Source: Gordonia sp. UBA5067
GTDB taxonomy: Bacteria > Actinomycetota > Actinomycetes > Mycobacteriales > Mycobacteriaceae
NCBI RefSeq assembly: GCF_002414845.1
Contig: NZ_DIAX01000066.1
Location: 1-63,912 of the forward strand
DNA length: 63,912 nucleotides
Direction of reading: 5' to 3'
The position numbers and the translations under genes are program-made. Below the pieces are notes generated by a model. It worked only from the letters and a program-made list of their open reading frames with translations, did not search any database and was not told where the DNA came from. Positions 27,773 to 37,761 of the stretch are shown here, in pieces; position 1 is the first letter of the stretch, and each line of letters starts with the position of its first letter.

Positions 27773-30453
27773 TGTCGGCGCTGACCGTCTTCATGGCGCC
27801 GCGTGACGCGGCGAGCAGCATCCTGTCGGGGTTGACCGACCTGTCCGCGGCCGGCCTGGTCGACGACTTCCTCTGGGTTGCCGAGCCCTCGGCGCAGACC
27901 CCGCTGACGGCGGTGCTCGTGGTGTCGCGCGGGCGGGCCCACGACGTCGCCCTGCCCGAACTGGTCGCCGGTCGCCGGACCTCCCGGCTGCGGGTGTGTT
28001 CGGTGGTGCCGGCGTTGCCCGGTCAGCGGCGGCTCACGGTGGCCGACGAGACCGCCGTCGCCAGCCAGTTGATCAGCGCGACCGGCGCCGGCGCGGTGAC
28101 GAGGATTCGCGCGCTCGTGGCGCGCGCCCCGGCGGTGTCGGGGTCGGCCGCCGAACTGGCGGTGCCGGGGTGGCACAACATCCTGATCTCGCCCGAGGAT
28201 GCGCGTGGACCCGGCTTCGGGCGGGTGCCGCTGACCGCCGGTGCGTCGGCCCACGACCTCGGGCGGCACGGCGCGCCGGTGATCGCCGGTCTTGCCGGAT
28301 TGTGGAGCGGCGTGGACCATGCGCCGCTGGACGGGCTGCCGGTGGTCCCGGGCGAGTCGGTCCGGCTGGCGCGCTCGTTCTACCGCAAACTTCGCACCGA
28401 CGAAGTCGAGGCCGCGTTGAGTGCCGCACTGCTGAGCAATGACGGGGTCCTGCCGCTCCCCAGCGACCAGCGCTCGCCGATCGTGTATGTCGCGGACGTG
28501 GCGACCGCCACCTCGACGATGGCCGATGTCTTCTGGCGCAAGTACGCCGGGGTGCTGCGCGGTCCGCGAATGTCCTACGGGGCGAACCCGCCGACCCAGA
28601 TCAGGGCGCTGGCCGTTCTGGCGATGTTCGTCAACTTCGTCTGGGCTTCGATTCGCAACGCGCCGGCGGAGTGGTACCGCAGCGTCGTCGGCAGCGTGTC
28701 GGCAAAGATCGCCGTCGGTGCCGAGCAGGCTGCGTTCCAAGGCCAGCCTGCGGCCTACCAGGTCGTCGTCAACGGCCGCACATCGTCGGGCCGGATGGCG
28801 GGATGGGCTGAGATCGGGGCCGCCTCGAGCGCACTGTCGGGTGCCCTGTTCGATCCATCCGGGCAGATGGCCGACGCCGATTCTGATCTATCGCAGGTGT
28901 GGCAGGACTATTCGCGTGCGGCCCTGACGCTGGCCGACGCGGGCACCCGCAGCCGGGATCTCCCGCCGATCCAGGTCGGTTCGGCCCGGGCCATCGTCAA
29001 GTACGCCAGCGATGTGGTGCCCGGGCCGTCCGCGGCCTTCCGTGCGATTCCGGGTCCGGTGTCGGCCGCCGTCGAGGTGGACGGCGTCGACGCCACCGAT
29101 GTGCTCGGCATCGTCGACCTGTCCAACCGGCTGACCGAGTTGGAGTCCAGTCCCGATCACGGCGTCGGCGCCCGGTCGACCCTCACCGAGCTCGGTGCCT
29201 GGCGCCGCACCGCCGGCCGCAGTTTCGGGGTGGCCGCTGGCCAGCGCCTCGGCGACGCCTTCTACGCCGCCTACAACGAGGTGCAGCACCTGCTGCACCA
29301 GGTCAACTCCGCGGTCGCCCCACCGCCCGAACCGGACCAGCGGAACAAATCGCTCGGCCGCGCCGTCCAGGCGACGGTGATCGCCATCCTGCTCGTCATC
29401 GCGCTGTTCAGCTACCTCACGGTGGAACAGGGGCTGGCGTGGTGGGTGTCGCTGATCGTCGTCGTCGCGCTGCTGCTCATCGGGCTCGGCGCGTGCCTGT
29501 GGGGGTTCATCCAGTCGCAGCGGGCCATCTTCGCGCTCCTGCACCACCGCCGGGCGGCGATCGACAGGCTGGAAGTGGACCGGCAGAACCTGCGCGCCGC
29601 GCTGCGCGACGTTCGCCGACTGTCGCAGGCGTATGGGCAGTTCCTGTCGTGGAACAGGGCGCTCGGGGCCTATCTCGAGTCGCCCCTGGGTAAGCAGTCC
29701 GGTACCCCGGCCGGTTCGCTGCCACTCACGTGGGGGCTGCCAATGTCGACCGGGCTCGGCGCGGCACGGCCAAGCACCCCCGACGTCGACGAGTCGGTGA
29801 ACTATCTGCGCCGCGACCTGTTCCGGCCGGGATGGCTGACCCAGTCGTGGGACGCCATGATCGTCACCTCGATCCCCCCGCGGCTCGGCTCCCGCGAGGC
29901 CGGGGCGCAGGCATCACCGGTGTGGCTCGACCATGGCAAGGACACCGGCACTGCGCTGGATCGCTGGTCGAGCGATGTCTTCGCCGGCGTGGTCGGCTCA
30001 ACCGGCGCCGACGCGGTCTGGGGACAGGCACTGGAAGCGCTCGGCGGACCACTCGGGTCGCTGGTGCCACGCCTGGTCAGCACCGTCGCCGTCGCCGGTG
30101 GTGCCGAGTTGCCGCGCGAGGAGTTCCTCGCCGGGATAGATCGCGACGCGCCACCGGCCGGCTCGTTCGACCATGCATTGCTCACCGACGTCGCCGTGAC
30201 CAACGGGGGGGCCACGGTCCGTGTCGACGTGCGGCACCGCGTCCGCGCCGGACTGGGGATCGTGTGTGTCGCCTCGCAACTGTCGGAGGCTGTCACGCTC
30301 GACTACCTGCGCCTCGAGGGCACCGCCACCGGCCCGGCCGCACTCCAGTGGGAGGTGCCCGCCGCGCCGGTTTCGCCGATCAATCCGAGTGACCCCGCGG
30401 GTCAGTCGCTGAAACCCGATCCGTTCCGTGCGCCGGAGATGGGGCAGGGCTGA
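27772..30453 (+). CDS. Large two-TM protein of unknown function in the vWA/tubulin operon
   Basis: 893 aa, no recognised domain. Two adjacent transmembrane helices lie near residues 535-555 and 563-585, followed by an Arg-rich coiled-coil-like helix (about 588-625). The hairpin topology would leave both long N- and C-terminal parts on the same, probably cytoplasmic, side. The first 130 residues look alpha/beta. It ends with KPDPFRAPEMGQG, carrying the DPF motif shared with neighbours. The ATG overlaps the tubulin-like stop. It could be a membrane dock for the tubulin-like or GAP1-like protein. Confidence 0.7.
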   Translation: MSALTVFMAPRDAASSILSGLTDLSAAGLVDDFLWVAEPSAQTPLTAVLVVSRGRAHDVALPELVAGRRTSRLRVCSVVPALPGQRRLTVADETAVASQLISATGAGAVTRIRALVARAPAVSGSAAELAVPGWHNILISPEDARGPGFGRVPLTAGASAHDLGRHGAPVIAGLAGLWSGVDHAPLDGLPVVPGESVRLARSFYRKLRTDEVEAALSAALLSNDGVLPLPSDQRSPIVYVADVATATSTMADVFWRKYAGVLRGPRMSYGANPPTQIRALAVLAMFVNFVWASIRNAPAEWYRSVVGSVSAKIAVGAEQAAFQGQPAAYQVVVNGRTSSGRMAGWAEIGAASSALSGALFDPSGQMADADSDLSQVWQDYSRAALTLADAGTRSRDLPPIQVGSARAIVKYASDVVPGPSAAFRAIPGPVSAAVEVDGVDATDVLGIVDLSNRLTELESSPDHGVGARSTLTELGAWRRTAGRSFGVAAGQRLGDAFYAAYNEVQHLLHQVNSAVAPPPEPDQRNKSLGRAVQATVIAILLVIALFSYLTVEQGLAWWVSLIVVVALLLIGLGACLWGFIQSQRAIFALLHHRRAAIDRLEVDRQNLRAALRDVRRLSQAYGQFLSWNRALGAYLESPLGKQSGTPAGSLPLTWGLPMSTGLGAARPSTPDVDESVNYLRRDLFRPGWLTQSWDAMIVTSIPPRLGSREAGAQASPVWLDHGKDTGTALDRWSSDVFAGVVGSTGADAVWGQALEALGGPLGSLVPRLVSTVAVAGGAELPREEFLAGIDRDAPPAGSFDHALLTDVAVTNGGATVRVDVRHRVRAGLGIVCVASQLSEAVTLDYLRLEGTATGPAALQWEVPAAPVSPINPSDPAGQSLKPDPFRAPEMGQG

Positions 30454-30457
30454 ATCG

Positions 30458-32797
30458 ATGACGACGAGTCAGGACTTGGTGGCCGCACTGGTGCAATGGG
30501 CCACGGGTGCGGCTGCCGACGGCGGGGCGGTTCCCCCGGATCGGGAACTCGAGGCGATCGCCCGCCGTCCCGATTCCTGGCGCACCGATATCGCGGCCTC
30601 GCCGGCGGCCCAGTACTGGGGAGCGACCATCGACCACGTGCTCGGCCAAGTCCGACTCGGTGTCCTTCCGATGATCGCCGTCGCCCATGTGCCTGCCGGC
30701 CTCGCCCCAACCGGACCGCCACCGCAGCGGCCCGAGGCGCCGGGCGGCCCCGGACGGCACGCGGAGTCGACCGGCTCGGCTCGCCCCGGTGCCGCCACCG
30801 ACCCGGTGGAGGAGTTGACGGCTGCGCTGATCGCGTGGCGCGGCAGCAAGATCGCCGAGGGGGCACCGGGGGCCGAGACGATCAAGGACCTCACGCTGCG
30901 GAACCTCGCCAAACGGGCACCGGTCAGCGCTGAGCAGCTCCGCAAGAAGCTGCCCGGTGCAGGTGCGCTGGTCGACGAGTTGGCGACCGTGTTCGGGCGG
31001 TTCGGCGGCGACGATGCGCCGGTGCTCCCGCCGGTTGATCCGCAACCCGTGCGAGCCGCGGTCGCCCCGGAGGTGCCGCCGGTCGCGCGATCAATAGTCG
31101 TCGATCCCGACCTGCTGGCGCTGACGCATGCCGACTTTCCCGAATTCGCCTTCGACAAGCCCGGCCGGGACCCGGGCGCGATCAGTATCGCCACCACTCC
31201 CGACGGCGTCCGACTGAGTTGGGACGCCTGTTCGGATGGGGCGCGGGTGATCTACCGCGTCGTCTCCGGGGACGAGCCGATACCGCCGTACAAGCCCGAA
31301 GCGGGGGAGTCGCTGGCCGTCACGACGGGGACCTCCGCAGAGGACACCCGGTTTCTCACATCGGCCGTGCGCCACTACCAGGTGTGGGTGCAGGCCGGCG
31401 TGGACGAGGCGTCGGCGCGCGCCGCGCAACCGGTGAAATGGGCGGTGGGCGAGGACATCAGCCCGGTCGAGGATATGCGCCTGACCGAGGACGAGGGGCG
31501 CGTGGTCGGCGAGTGGTCGGTGTTCGCCGGTACGCAGGCGGTCCGCGTGTTCCGCATCCCGCTCGACGAGGGCGGTCCGATCACCACCGACCCGAGATAC
31601 CAGATAGCGCTCACCGAGCCGAACCTGACCGGGTTCGTCGACGCCGATGCGCCACGCGGCCGCCGCTACCTCTACCGCGCGCAGGCCGAGGTGCCGGTGG
31701 GGAACCAACTGCGACTGTCCCGCCCCGCGCAGCAGGAGATCCTGGTCTCGGTCAAACTCACGTCGATCGCCGATCTGGCCGTCGCGATCAGTGCGAACAA
31801 TTCGCAGTTCGACCTGTCCTGGACCACCCCGGAGGGTGGGCAGGACGTGCGCATCTTCCGGTTCCAGCAACCGCCGCCCGCTGGCTTGGAGCGCGAGGAC
31901 CTCGCGGTCGACGCACTGTCCCCGCAAGGGTTCAACGACGCAACGCGCGTCCGGCATCCGGTGAAGGCCGGTACCGACCCGTCGCGGTCACAGATGTCGG
32001 GGGTGCCGTGGCCGAGCGGGTGGGACCGGGCCTACCTGACACCGGTCACCATGGCGTCGGGCAAGGCACGGATCGGGATGACGCGCGTCCTGGCGCGACC
32101 GCTGTCCGCTGTTGTCGAACCGCGCATTGTTGAGCGTTTTCATTGCGAGATGATCACCTTCGGTTGGCCCCGCGGCGCCGCCGCGGTGCGGGCCTACATC
32201 GGTCAGCCTGGAGTCCCATCCGAGCAGCTGTGCCATGGCCGCCCGTTCGGCGAGGTCAGCGCCGAGCAATACCAGCGCGACGGTGCGCTCATCCTGGCGC
32301 GGCCACTGACCCTCAAGGGGTGTCAGGTGGCGCTGGTCGCGGTCTCGTACTCGGCCGGTCGAGAAATCACCGGTGAACCGGTGGGCATCACCTATCCGGG
32401 GCTGGCCCGGATCGCCTACAACCTCGAGCCGCAGCCCGCCGCCCCCGGCCGGCACGTGGTTCGGCTGGTGCTGCACAGCGAGTCGTCGGTGATCGATCTG
32501 CCGCCCCTGGTGCTGGTGCACCGCCCCGACCGGCTGCCGCTCGACGCGGCCGACGGACGGGCCTGGCGGTTCTACTCCGACAGCGGCCAGCAGGTGCCAC
32601 ACTGCCAGATCGGCGGCGAACTCCTGGCGGGCCTGCGCTCGACCGAGTGGGTGGCCGACCTGACAGGCGTCACCGGCTACGTGCGGCTCTTCATCCACGA
32701 CGGTACCCGGCGCAACGGACGTCCGATTGCCATCCTCGACCCGCCGATGGCGAACCTGCGACTGCTGCCGCCGGGACCGCCGCAGGGCGAACGGTGA
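30458..32797 (+). CDS. HRDC-like plus fibronectin-III-like repeat protein
   Basis: 779 aa. Residues about 118-182 look like an HRDC-type helical domain (LTAALIAWRGSKIAE ... TIKDLTLRNLAKRAPVSAEQL), and residues 7-65 like a second, degenerate copy (LVAALVQWATGAAADGG). A Pro-rich linker separates them. From about residue 230 onward several beta-sandwich segments resemble fibronectin type III (VRLSWDACSDGARVIYRVV; FDLSWTTPEGGQDVRIFRF). No catalytic motif. HRDC domains bind nucleic acid or proteins, and the fn3-like part would be an interaction scaffold. The ATG at 30458 sits four bases after the upstream stop; similarity is by eye only. Confidence 0.68.
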   Translation: MTTSQDLVAALVQWATGAAADGGAVPPDRELEAIARRPDSWRTDIAASPAAQYWGATIDHVLGQVRLGVLPMIAVAHVPAGLAPTGPPPQRPEAPGGPGRHAESTGSARPGAATDPVEELTAALIAWRGSKIAEGAPGAETIKDLTLRNLAKRAPVSAEQLRKKLPGAGALVDELATVFGRFGGDDAPVLPPVDPQPVRAAVAPEVPPVARSIVVDPDLLALTHADFPEFAFDKPGRDPGAISIATTPDGVRLSWDACSDGARVIYRVVSGDEPIPPYKPEAGESLAVTTGTSAEDTRFLTSAVRHYQVWVQAGVDEASARAAQPVKWAVGEDISPVEDMRLTEDEGRVVGEWSVFAGTQAVRVFRIPLDEGGPITTDPRYQIALTEPNLTGFVDADAPRGRRYLYRAQAEVPVGNQLRLSRPAQQEILVSVKLTSIADLAVAISANNSQFDLSWTTPEGGQDVRIFRFQQPPPAGLEREDLAVDALSPQGFNDATRVRHPVKAGTDPSRSQMSGVPWPSGWDRAYLTPVTMASGKARIGMTRVLARPLSAVVEPRIVERFHCEMITFGWPRGAAAVRAYIGQPGVPSEQLCHGRPFGEVSAEQYQRDGALILARPLTLKGCQVALVAVSYSAGREITGEPVGITYPGLARIAYNLEPQPAAPGRHVVRLVLHSESSVIDLPPLVLVHRPDRLPLDAADGRAWRFYSDSGQQVPHCQIGGELLAGLRSTEWVADLTGVTGYVRLFIHDGTRRNGRPIAILDPPMANLRLLPPGPPQGER

Positions 32798-32801
32798 GGC
32801 A

Positions 32802-35636
32802 ATGGCCGATCTGACCAAGCGCTCGACCACCGCTGGTCGTGCGATGCCACCGAATACCGCTCCCGCACCCGCCCGGTTCATCGCCGCAGATCGGTGTGGG
32901 CAGCTGACCTACACGTCGTTCGACGACGGTGCGCTCACTGGGCGCGGCACTCTCGGCGGGCCGATGGCGGGCCAGCGCAGCCACGGTGGCGGGTGGCAGG
33001 TCAAACAGATCGCCGGCGAGATCGACCCGGCCCACGTCGAGGAACTCATCGCGCGCATCGTCACCCGGTTCGACCTCGAGCCCGCGTTGCCGGCGTTCCC
33101 GACGCCCGATCAAATCGCGAACCGGCCGGCGCGGCTGTGCTTCGCGGCCGACGACGATGGCGGCGGGCGCGGTGCGTACTGGCACACCGTCGATGCCGGG
33201 CGCGACGGCACCGGCCGCCCGGGCAACGTGTTCGCCCATGTGCTGACCCAGGGGCCGGGCGGGACGGGACTGTGTCCGATCGAACTGTGGCGGTGGGCGG
33301 GATGGCTGATCCCGTACGGCCCAGAGGCGGTCAAAGCCGCAGTCCTGCCTGCTGGTCCGCCGGCCCTGGTGGGCAACCTCGCACTGTCGGTGCAGTCCAC
33401 CGTGGCGTTCCTGCTCGACCCGGTGCGCGACCGTACCGGCGTCGTGCGGGTGCTGCTCGACGCGGTGTCGGCGCGACTGTCCGGGCAGACGCGCGGCCCC
33501 GTCGTGCTGGCCGTCGACGACCATGACCGCGCGGCCGCCTGGATCGCTGCGGTCAGCCACTTCCTCACCCCTGCCGGCGCGAACCGGCTGTGCTGGAGTA
33601 CGCACGAGGCGCCCGAATCGGTCGCGGCCGGAGCCGCGGCCGGGCTGCACCTCGTGGGCGTGCCCCGCGCGCGCAGCGCACAACTGGCCGGGCACCCCGG
33701 GGTCACCGCGGTCATCGACGAGAACGAAGAGCCCTACCTTGGGGATCCCGAATCGGCGCACCGGTTGGCGGCCGGCACGGTGGCGGTGACCGCGCTGTCC
33801 GTCCTCGCGGAAGCGGTGCTCGCCGATCACTCCATCGCGCTGCGGGTTCTCGCGCGGCGCGACGCCGTGGCCGCCGACTTCGAAGGCTCAAGGCAGGTGG
33901 CGGCAGCGCAATCACCAGGGCCACTCGCACCCGAATGGCCGATTGCCGTCGCCGTGCTGGAGGAACCGCAGCTGATCGAATTCCACCCGGACGCGGCAGC
34001 GGTCGTCGTCGACGAGGCGCCGGCGCACCTCGCTGCGGTGGACTGGGCGGCGGACCTGGTCGCGACGGTGCTCCGCAGGCACCCGCCGGCCCCCGACGAG
34101 GCGCTGCGCCGACTGGGCAGCGCTGCTCGCCGTGGCCGCGGAACCGAACTGCTCGCCGCATACGTGCTGCGCGGCGCCCTGGCCGACCCCGCCTGGCTGG
34201 ACCGGTGCGATCTGGCGGCGGTGCCGGCGGTCGGCACGGCACGATTGGGTTCTCTGCGTGCGGAAATCGGGTCCCGGTTCGACGCGTTGGGCACCGAAGA
34301 TCCGGTGACCGCCACCCGGGCGGCGCTGCGCCTGGCCGAGATGATCGAACGCCTCGCCGCTCCTGACGACGACCTTGCCGCCGTGCGCGACGAGGTGGCC
34401 GCGACAACATCGCGGGCCGGATTTGCCGCCGTCGGCACGCTGGGGTGGGAGGATGCGCTCGACGCCGGACAAATCTCGGAGGCGGTGCTCGCACGATACG
34501 TGCGACCGGTGTTCGCCCATCGGCCGGCGGGACAACTGGCGCAGTTGCCGGCCGAGACGGCCCTCTGGCTCTACGGTGCGGCCGACGGGCTCCGCTATGC
34601 GCGACCGGCGCCGGGCACCGCTGATGACGACTACCTGTTCGGCTTCACGACGCTCGCCGTGCTGGCGGCGCCCGAACTGGACATCCCGGCTGACGCGCGG
34701 GCGCACTACGCGGCCGAGGCCATCCGGGGCGCGCTGCGCACGCCGCGTCTCGATGATGCGCAGTGCCGTGACCTCGTCGCCGAGATCGTGGTCCAGCAGC
34801 GCCCCGCGGCGGCGGATTTGCTCGAGTTCGCGACCGCGGGCGCCCGCGTGCCGCCGCAGATCCTGGATTCGCTGGTGTTCAACGGCGAGGTGGACGATGA
34901 AAGCCTGCGGGCCGTGCTGGCGGCGGCCGAGGCGGCTCCACCGGAGCTGGTGGCGGCCGCATGGTTGCGGCTGGTTCGGCGCACCGGGGCCGTACCGGAC
35001 CGGGACCGCTGGTGTGCGAGTGTGGCGGTCCTGGCGAACCTGGCGCCGGGCGTGCCGCAACCCGGGCCGGTCCCGGCGGACACCTGGGTGGCCCGGGCCG
35101 TGGACGAACTCGTGGTCATGACTGCGGCCGGATTCGTGGTCGGCCAGAGTGTCGGAGCGCATTGGGCCGATCCCGGGTCCGGATTCTGCACTGCGCTGCG
35201 TGCGCGGATGACGGGCGCGGCGGGCGGCGCCGAGCTGTACCCGCTGGTCGTCGGCGAACTGGCGCGCGCCGAACGGGCCTGGATCCTCGACACCGCGTGG
35301 CTGGTCGGGGACGCGGTGACAGTCGCAATGGGCCTGCCCGGTGCCGGAGCGGGTCCGCTGGACGGGTTCGGCTCGCCGGCAGAGCCCGAGCACGGCCGGC
35401 CGGTGCCCTGGTCGCAGTCGCTGATCGAGGCGCGTGCGGCCACCGGGGACTATCGTGGACCGACCGACGTGATCGGCCTGCGCGACGCGGCGTGGCTGGT
35501 TGTGCGGGGGCTGGGTGCGGCGTCCGCCGAGCAATTCTTCGCCGAATACCGGAGTGTGGCCGCCGATTGGCTGGTGCGCACCGGGGTAGCGGCACAAGCC
35601 AATGGTCCGGCTGCAGGACTGGGAGGACTGGGATAA
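32802..35636 (+). CDS. GTPase-associated protein 1 (GAP1)-like
   Basis: 944 aa. The N-terminal 250 or so residues resemble the GAP1 N-terminal domain known next to GTPases in predicted conflict systems: CGQLTYTSFDDG at the start, then GRPGNVFAHVLTQ around residue 138. The long helical remainder could be the family's middle and C-terminal parts. No NTP-binding motif of its own was seen, so it is probably an adaptor or effector of the GTPase encoded two genes downstream. The ATG at 32802 follows the upstream stop by four bases; its TAA overlaps the next ATG by one base. Identification is from remembered family features. Confidence 0.68.
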   Translation: MADLTKRSTTAGRAMPPNTAPAPARFIAADRCGQLTYTSFDDGALTGRGTLGGPMAGQRSHGGGWQVKQIAGEIDPAHVEELIARIVTRFDLEPALPAFPTPDQIANRPARLCFAADDDGGGRGAYWHTVDAGRDGTGRPGNVFAHVLTQGPGGTGLCPIELWRWAGWLIPYGPEAVKAAVLPAGPPALVGNLALSVQSTVAFLLDPVRDRTGVVRVLLDAVSARLSGQTRGPVVLAVDDHDRAAAWIAAVSHFLTPAGANRLCWSTHEAPESVAAGAAAGLHLVGVPRARSAQLAGHPGVTAVIDENEEPYLGDPESAHRLAAGTVAVTALSVLAEAVLADHSIALRVLARRDAVAADFEGSRQVAAAQSPGPLAPEWPIAVAVLEEPQLIEFHPDAAAVVVDEAPAHLAAVDWAADLVATVLRRHPPAPDEALRRLGSAARRGRGTELLAAYVLRGALADPAWLDRCDLAAVPAVGTARLGSLRAEIGSRFDALGTEDPVTATRAALRLAEMIERLAAPDDDLAAVRDEVAATTSRAGFAAVGTLGWEDALDAGQISEAVLARYVRPVFAHRPAGQLAQLPAETALWLYGAADGLRYARPAPGTADDDYLFGFTTLAVLAAPELDIPADARAHYAAEAIRGALRTPRLDDAQCRDLVAEIVVQQRPAAADLLEFATAGARVPPQILDSLVFNGEVDDESLRAVLAAAEAAPPELVAAAWLRLVRRTGAVPDRDRWCASVAVLANLAPGVPQPGPVPADTWVARAVDELVVMTAAGFVVGQSVGAHWADPGSGFCTALRARMTGAAGGAELYPLVVGELARAERAWILDTAWLVGDAVTVAMGLPGAGAGPLDGFGSPAEPEHGRPVPWSQSLIEARAATGDYRGPTDVIGLRDAAWLVVRGLGAASAEQFFAEYRSVAADWLVRTGVAAQANGPAAGLGGLG

Positions 35637-36616
35637 TGGCAACCTACGTATTAGACGGGAAGTCGGCGGCGACGCTGGCCCGCCGGCCGCTGGCGGCCCG
35701 GCTCGCGGTGTCGGGCGCACCCAACGCCAATGGGGTGCGACTGGTCGCCCGGACACCCGACGGCGTTCCCAGCGACGCGGTGGTGGAAACCGCGCCGACG
35801 ATGCTGATCATCCCGCATGTCACCGAGGAGATCGTGCTCGGCGCCGTGCCGCAGGGCCGCGAGTTGTTCGCTCCGGGGACCACTGTCCACATGTCGATCG
35901 GCCCGGATACAAATGCCGAGTTCGACGCCGATGTCGCGCAACTGACACCGCGCGATGTGTCCGGTCTGGGGTTCATCAAGCTTGCCAGCGTGGCGCCCGG
36001 TGCCGCCGACACCATCACCGTCACCACGTGGTTGACCCGCCCCGACTCGAAGCTGCCCCCGGTGGCCGAGGCTGCCCGCGTCGCGGCGCGCGGCGTGCTC
36101 AACGCCGATCAGGTCCATGAGTCCCGTGCGCTGCCGGTGCGGCTGCTGGTCGATGCGTCTGCGTCGATGGCACCGTTGTTCGCTGGTGGCCTGGTGGCCG
36201 CGGCCGCCGACCTGGTCGCCGGCCTGGCCGAAGTCGTCTCCGGCACATCGGAGGTGGCGGTCGGCCTGGTCGGCCCGGCCGCGGCGCCACCGGTTCCCAC
36301 CGCGACCAACGGCGTCGGCGCCGCCCTGTCGGCCGCCCCGGCCGGTGGATACGGCCTCAGCGGTGGCCCGGCGGTGGTTGCGGCGCCGGGCACCCTCACC
36401 GTGCTGGTCACCGATGCGCCGCCGGCCGACGCGCCGACCGCGGACCAGGTGGTGCTGATTCTGAGCGGCGCCCGGCCGGCCGGCGCCGCGTTTCGCGGCT
36501 CGGTCCTGGCGCTGACGGACAACCCGGTGCAGGCGTTGATCGCCCATCCCGATGTCGTGGCGCGGGTGGTCGCCGATCTGCTGGCGCCCTTCGCGCTGGC
36601 CGGGGGTGCGCGTTGA
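35636..36616 (+). CDS. Cytoplasmic vWA-domain protein
   Basis: 326 aa. A beta-rich N-terminal region of about 150 residues (TMLIIPHVTEEIVLGAVPQG, TerD-like or beta-sandwich in character) precedes a von Willebrand factor A domain with MIDAS start DASAS (Asp173, Ser175, Ser177). No signal peptide or TM, unlike the larger vWA gene of the same operon. The ATG overlaps the GAP1-like stop (TAATG) and the stop overlaps the GTPase TTG start, so expression is coupled. It is likely a metal-dependent protein-protein adaptor. Confidence 0.78.
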   Translation: MATYVLDGKSAATLARRPLAARLAVSGAPNANGVRLVARTPDGVPSDAVVETAPTMLIIPHVTEEIVLGAVPQGRELFAPGTTVHMSIGPDTNAEFDADVAQLTPRDVSGLGFIKLASVAPGAADTITVTTWLTRPDSKLPPVAEAARVAARGVLNADQVHESRALPVRLLVDASASMAPLFAGGLVAAAADLVAGLAEVVSGTSEVAVGLVGPAAAPPVPTATNGVGAALSAAPAGGYGLSGGPAVVAAPGTLTVLVTDAPPADAPTADQVVLILSGARPAGAAFRGSVLALTDNPVQALIAHPDVVARVVADLLAPFALAGGAR

Positions 36617-37761
36617 CCAAGTGCCCGCGCTGCTTCTCCATGCTCGGCACCGACGACGCCGTCGCCTGGGTGGACCGCGATCCGGCGCAGGTCGTCGTCG
36701 ACCCGGTTGCCTCGGCCTACGCCGGGCGCGAGGTGCGGATGGGTGTGGTGACCCTCGCGCGCCGGCACGAGTGGGCGGGCGAATGGCCGCCCACCCCCGA
36801 CCCCCCGTGTGACCCGGTCTGTCCCACCTGCCATTTCGTCTTGCCGCAGCACTGGTACCACGGCAACGCCATCTGCCTCACCATGGCCGGTGCCCGCGCC
36901 ACCGGGAAGACCGTCTACATCGCGGTCCTGATCAAGCAGCTGCAACGGTTCGCGGCTCGGCTCGACCGGGAGGTGTTCCCCGCCAACGACGAGACGGTGC
37001 GCCGCTTCCGCGACGAGTACGAGAAGCCGCTGTTCGAGGATCGCGGAATCCTGCAGCCGACGCCGCGCGCCTCTTTGCACGGCAGCTACCAGCATGATCC
37101 GCTCATCTTCAATCTCGGCGAGTGGGGCCGCAAGCGTCAGTACCTGGTGATCCGCGACGTCGCCGGGGAAGACCTCGAGGCAGCCGACGTCGGCGGCCTC
37201 TCCTGGGAGTTCTTCTCGCGCGCGGACGCCGTCCTGTTTCTCTTCGACCCGTTGTGCGTCGGCGAGATCGCCAACCAGCTGCGCGACCTGGTGCCCCCGC
37301 CGTCGAGTCTCGGCGGCGATCCGCGCCACGTCCTGCACACCATGACGAACCTGATCGGCAACGGCTCGCCGAAACTGGCCGTGATCCTGTCGAAGTTCGA
37401 TGCGCTGCAAGCGCTGAGTGTCGTCGAGGCCAGCGCGTGGGGCGCGATGATGGCACAACCCGGCGCGGCATACAACCGCGACCCGAGTCTGTTCGCGCGC
37501 ACCTACGACGAGAACGACGGCCAGGCCCTGCACGAGGAGGTGCGCAGCCTGCTCACCCGGCTCGACGCGGGCCCGGCGCTGACGACGATGGTGAACCCGG
37601 TGACCGGGCGGCAGTATGAGCATCGCTTCTTCGCGGTCTCGGCACTCGGGGCCTCGCCCGAGGGAGACAAGCTCAGCGATCGTGGTATCTCGCCGTTCCG
37701 GGTGACCGATCCGGTGCGGTGGGTCCTGGCCGGCAGCAACGTGATGGTGGAGGGCGCGTGA
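36613..37761 (+). CDS. Zinc-ribbon GTPase (double-GTPase / TRAFAC-like) of the GAP1 system
   Basis: 382 aa. An N-terminal zinc ribbon is formed by CPRC (residues 4-7) and CPTC near residue 73. The P-loop is GARATGKT (93-100), the G3 motif DVAGED (Asp182, Gly185) and a G4-like SKFD (260-263), so a GTPase fold is inferred although canonical NKxD is altered to SKFD. TTG start overlapping the vWA stop. GTPases with this ribbon and order occur beside GAP1-type proteins in predicted NTP-dependent conflict systems. Probably the regulatory switch of the operon. Confidence 0.78.
   Translation: MTKCPRCFSMLGTDDAVAWVDRDPAQVVVDPVASAYAGREVRMGVVTLARRHEWAGEWPPTPDPPCDPVCPTCHFVLPQHWYHGNAICLTMAGARATGKTVYIAVLIKQLQRFAARLDREVFPANDETVRRFRDEYEKPLFEDRGILQPTPRASLHGSYQHDPLIFNLGEWGRKRQYLVIRDVAGEDLEAADVGGLSWEFFSRADAVLFLFDPLCVGEIANQLRDLVPPPSSLGGDPRHVLHTMTNLIGNGSPKLAVILSKFDALQALSVVEASAWGAMMAQPGAAYNRDPSLFARTYDENDGQALHEEVRSLLTRLDAGPALTTMVNPVTGRQYEHRFFAVSALGASPEGDKLSDRGISPFRVTDPVRWVLAGSNVMVEGA

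Noticed and set aside
33912..35756. A 614-codon minus-strand frame opposite the GAP1-like gene
   Set aside because: Low-complexity Arg/Gly/His composition and no start or RBS support; antisense shadow.
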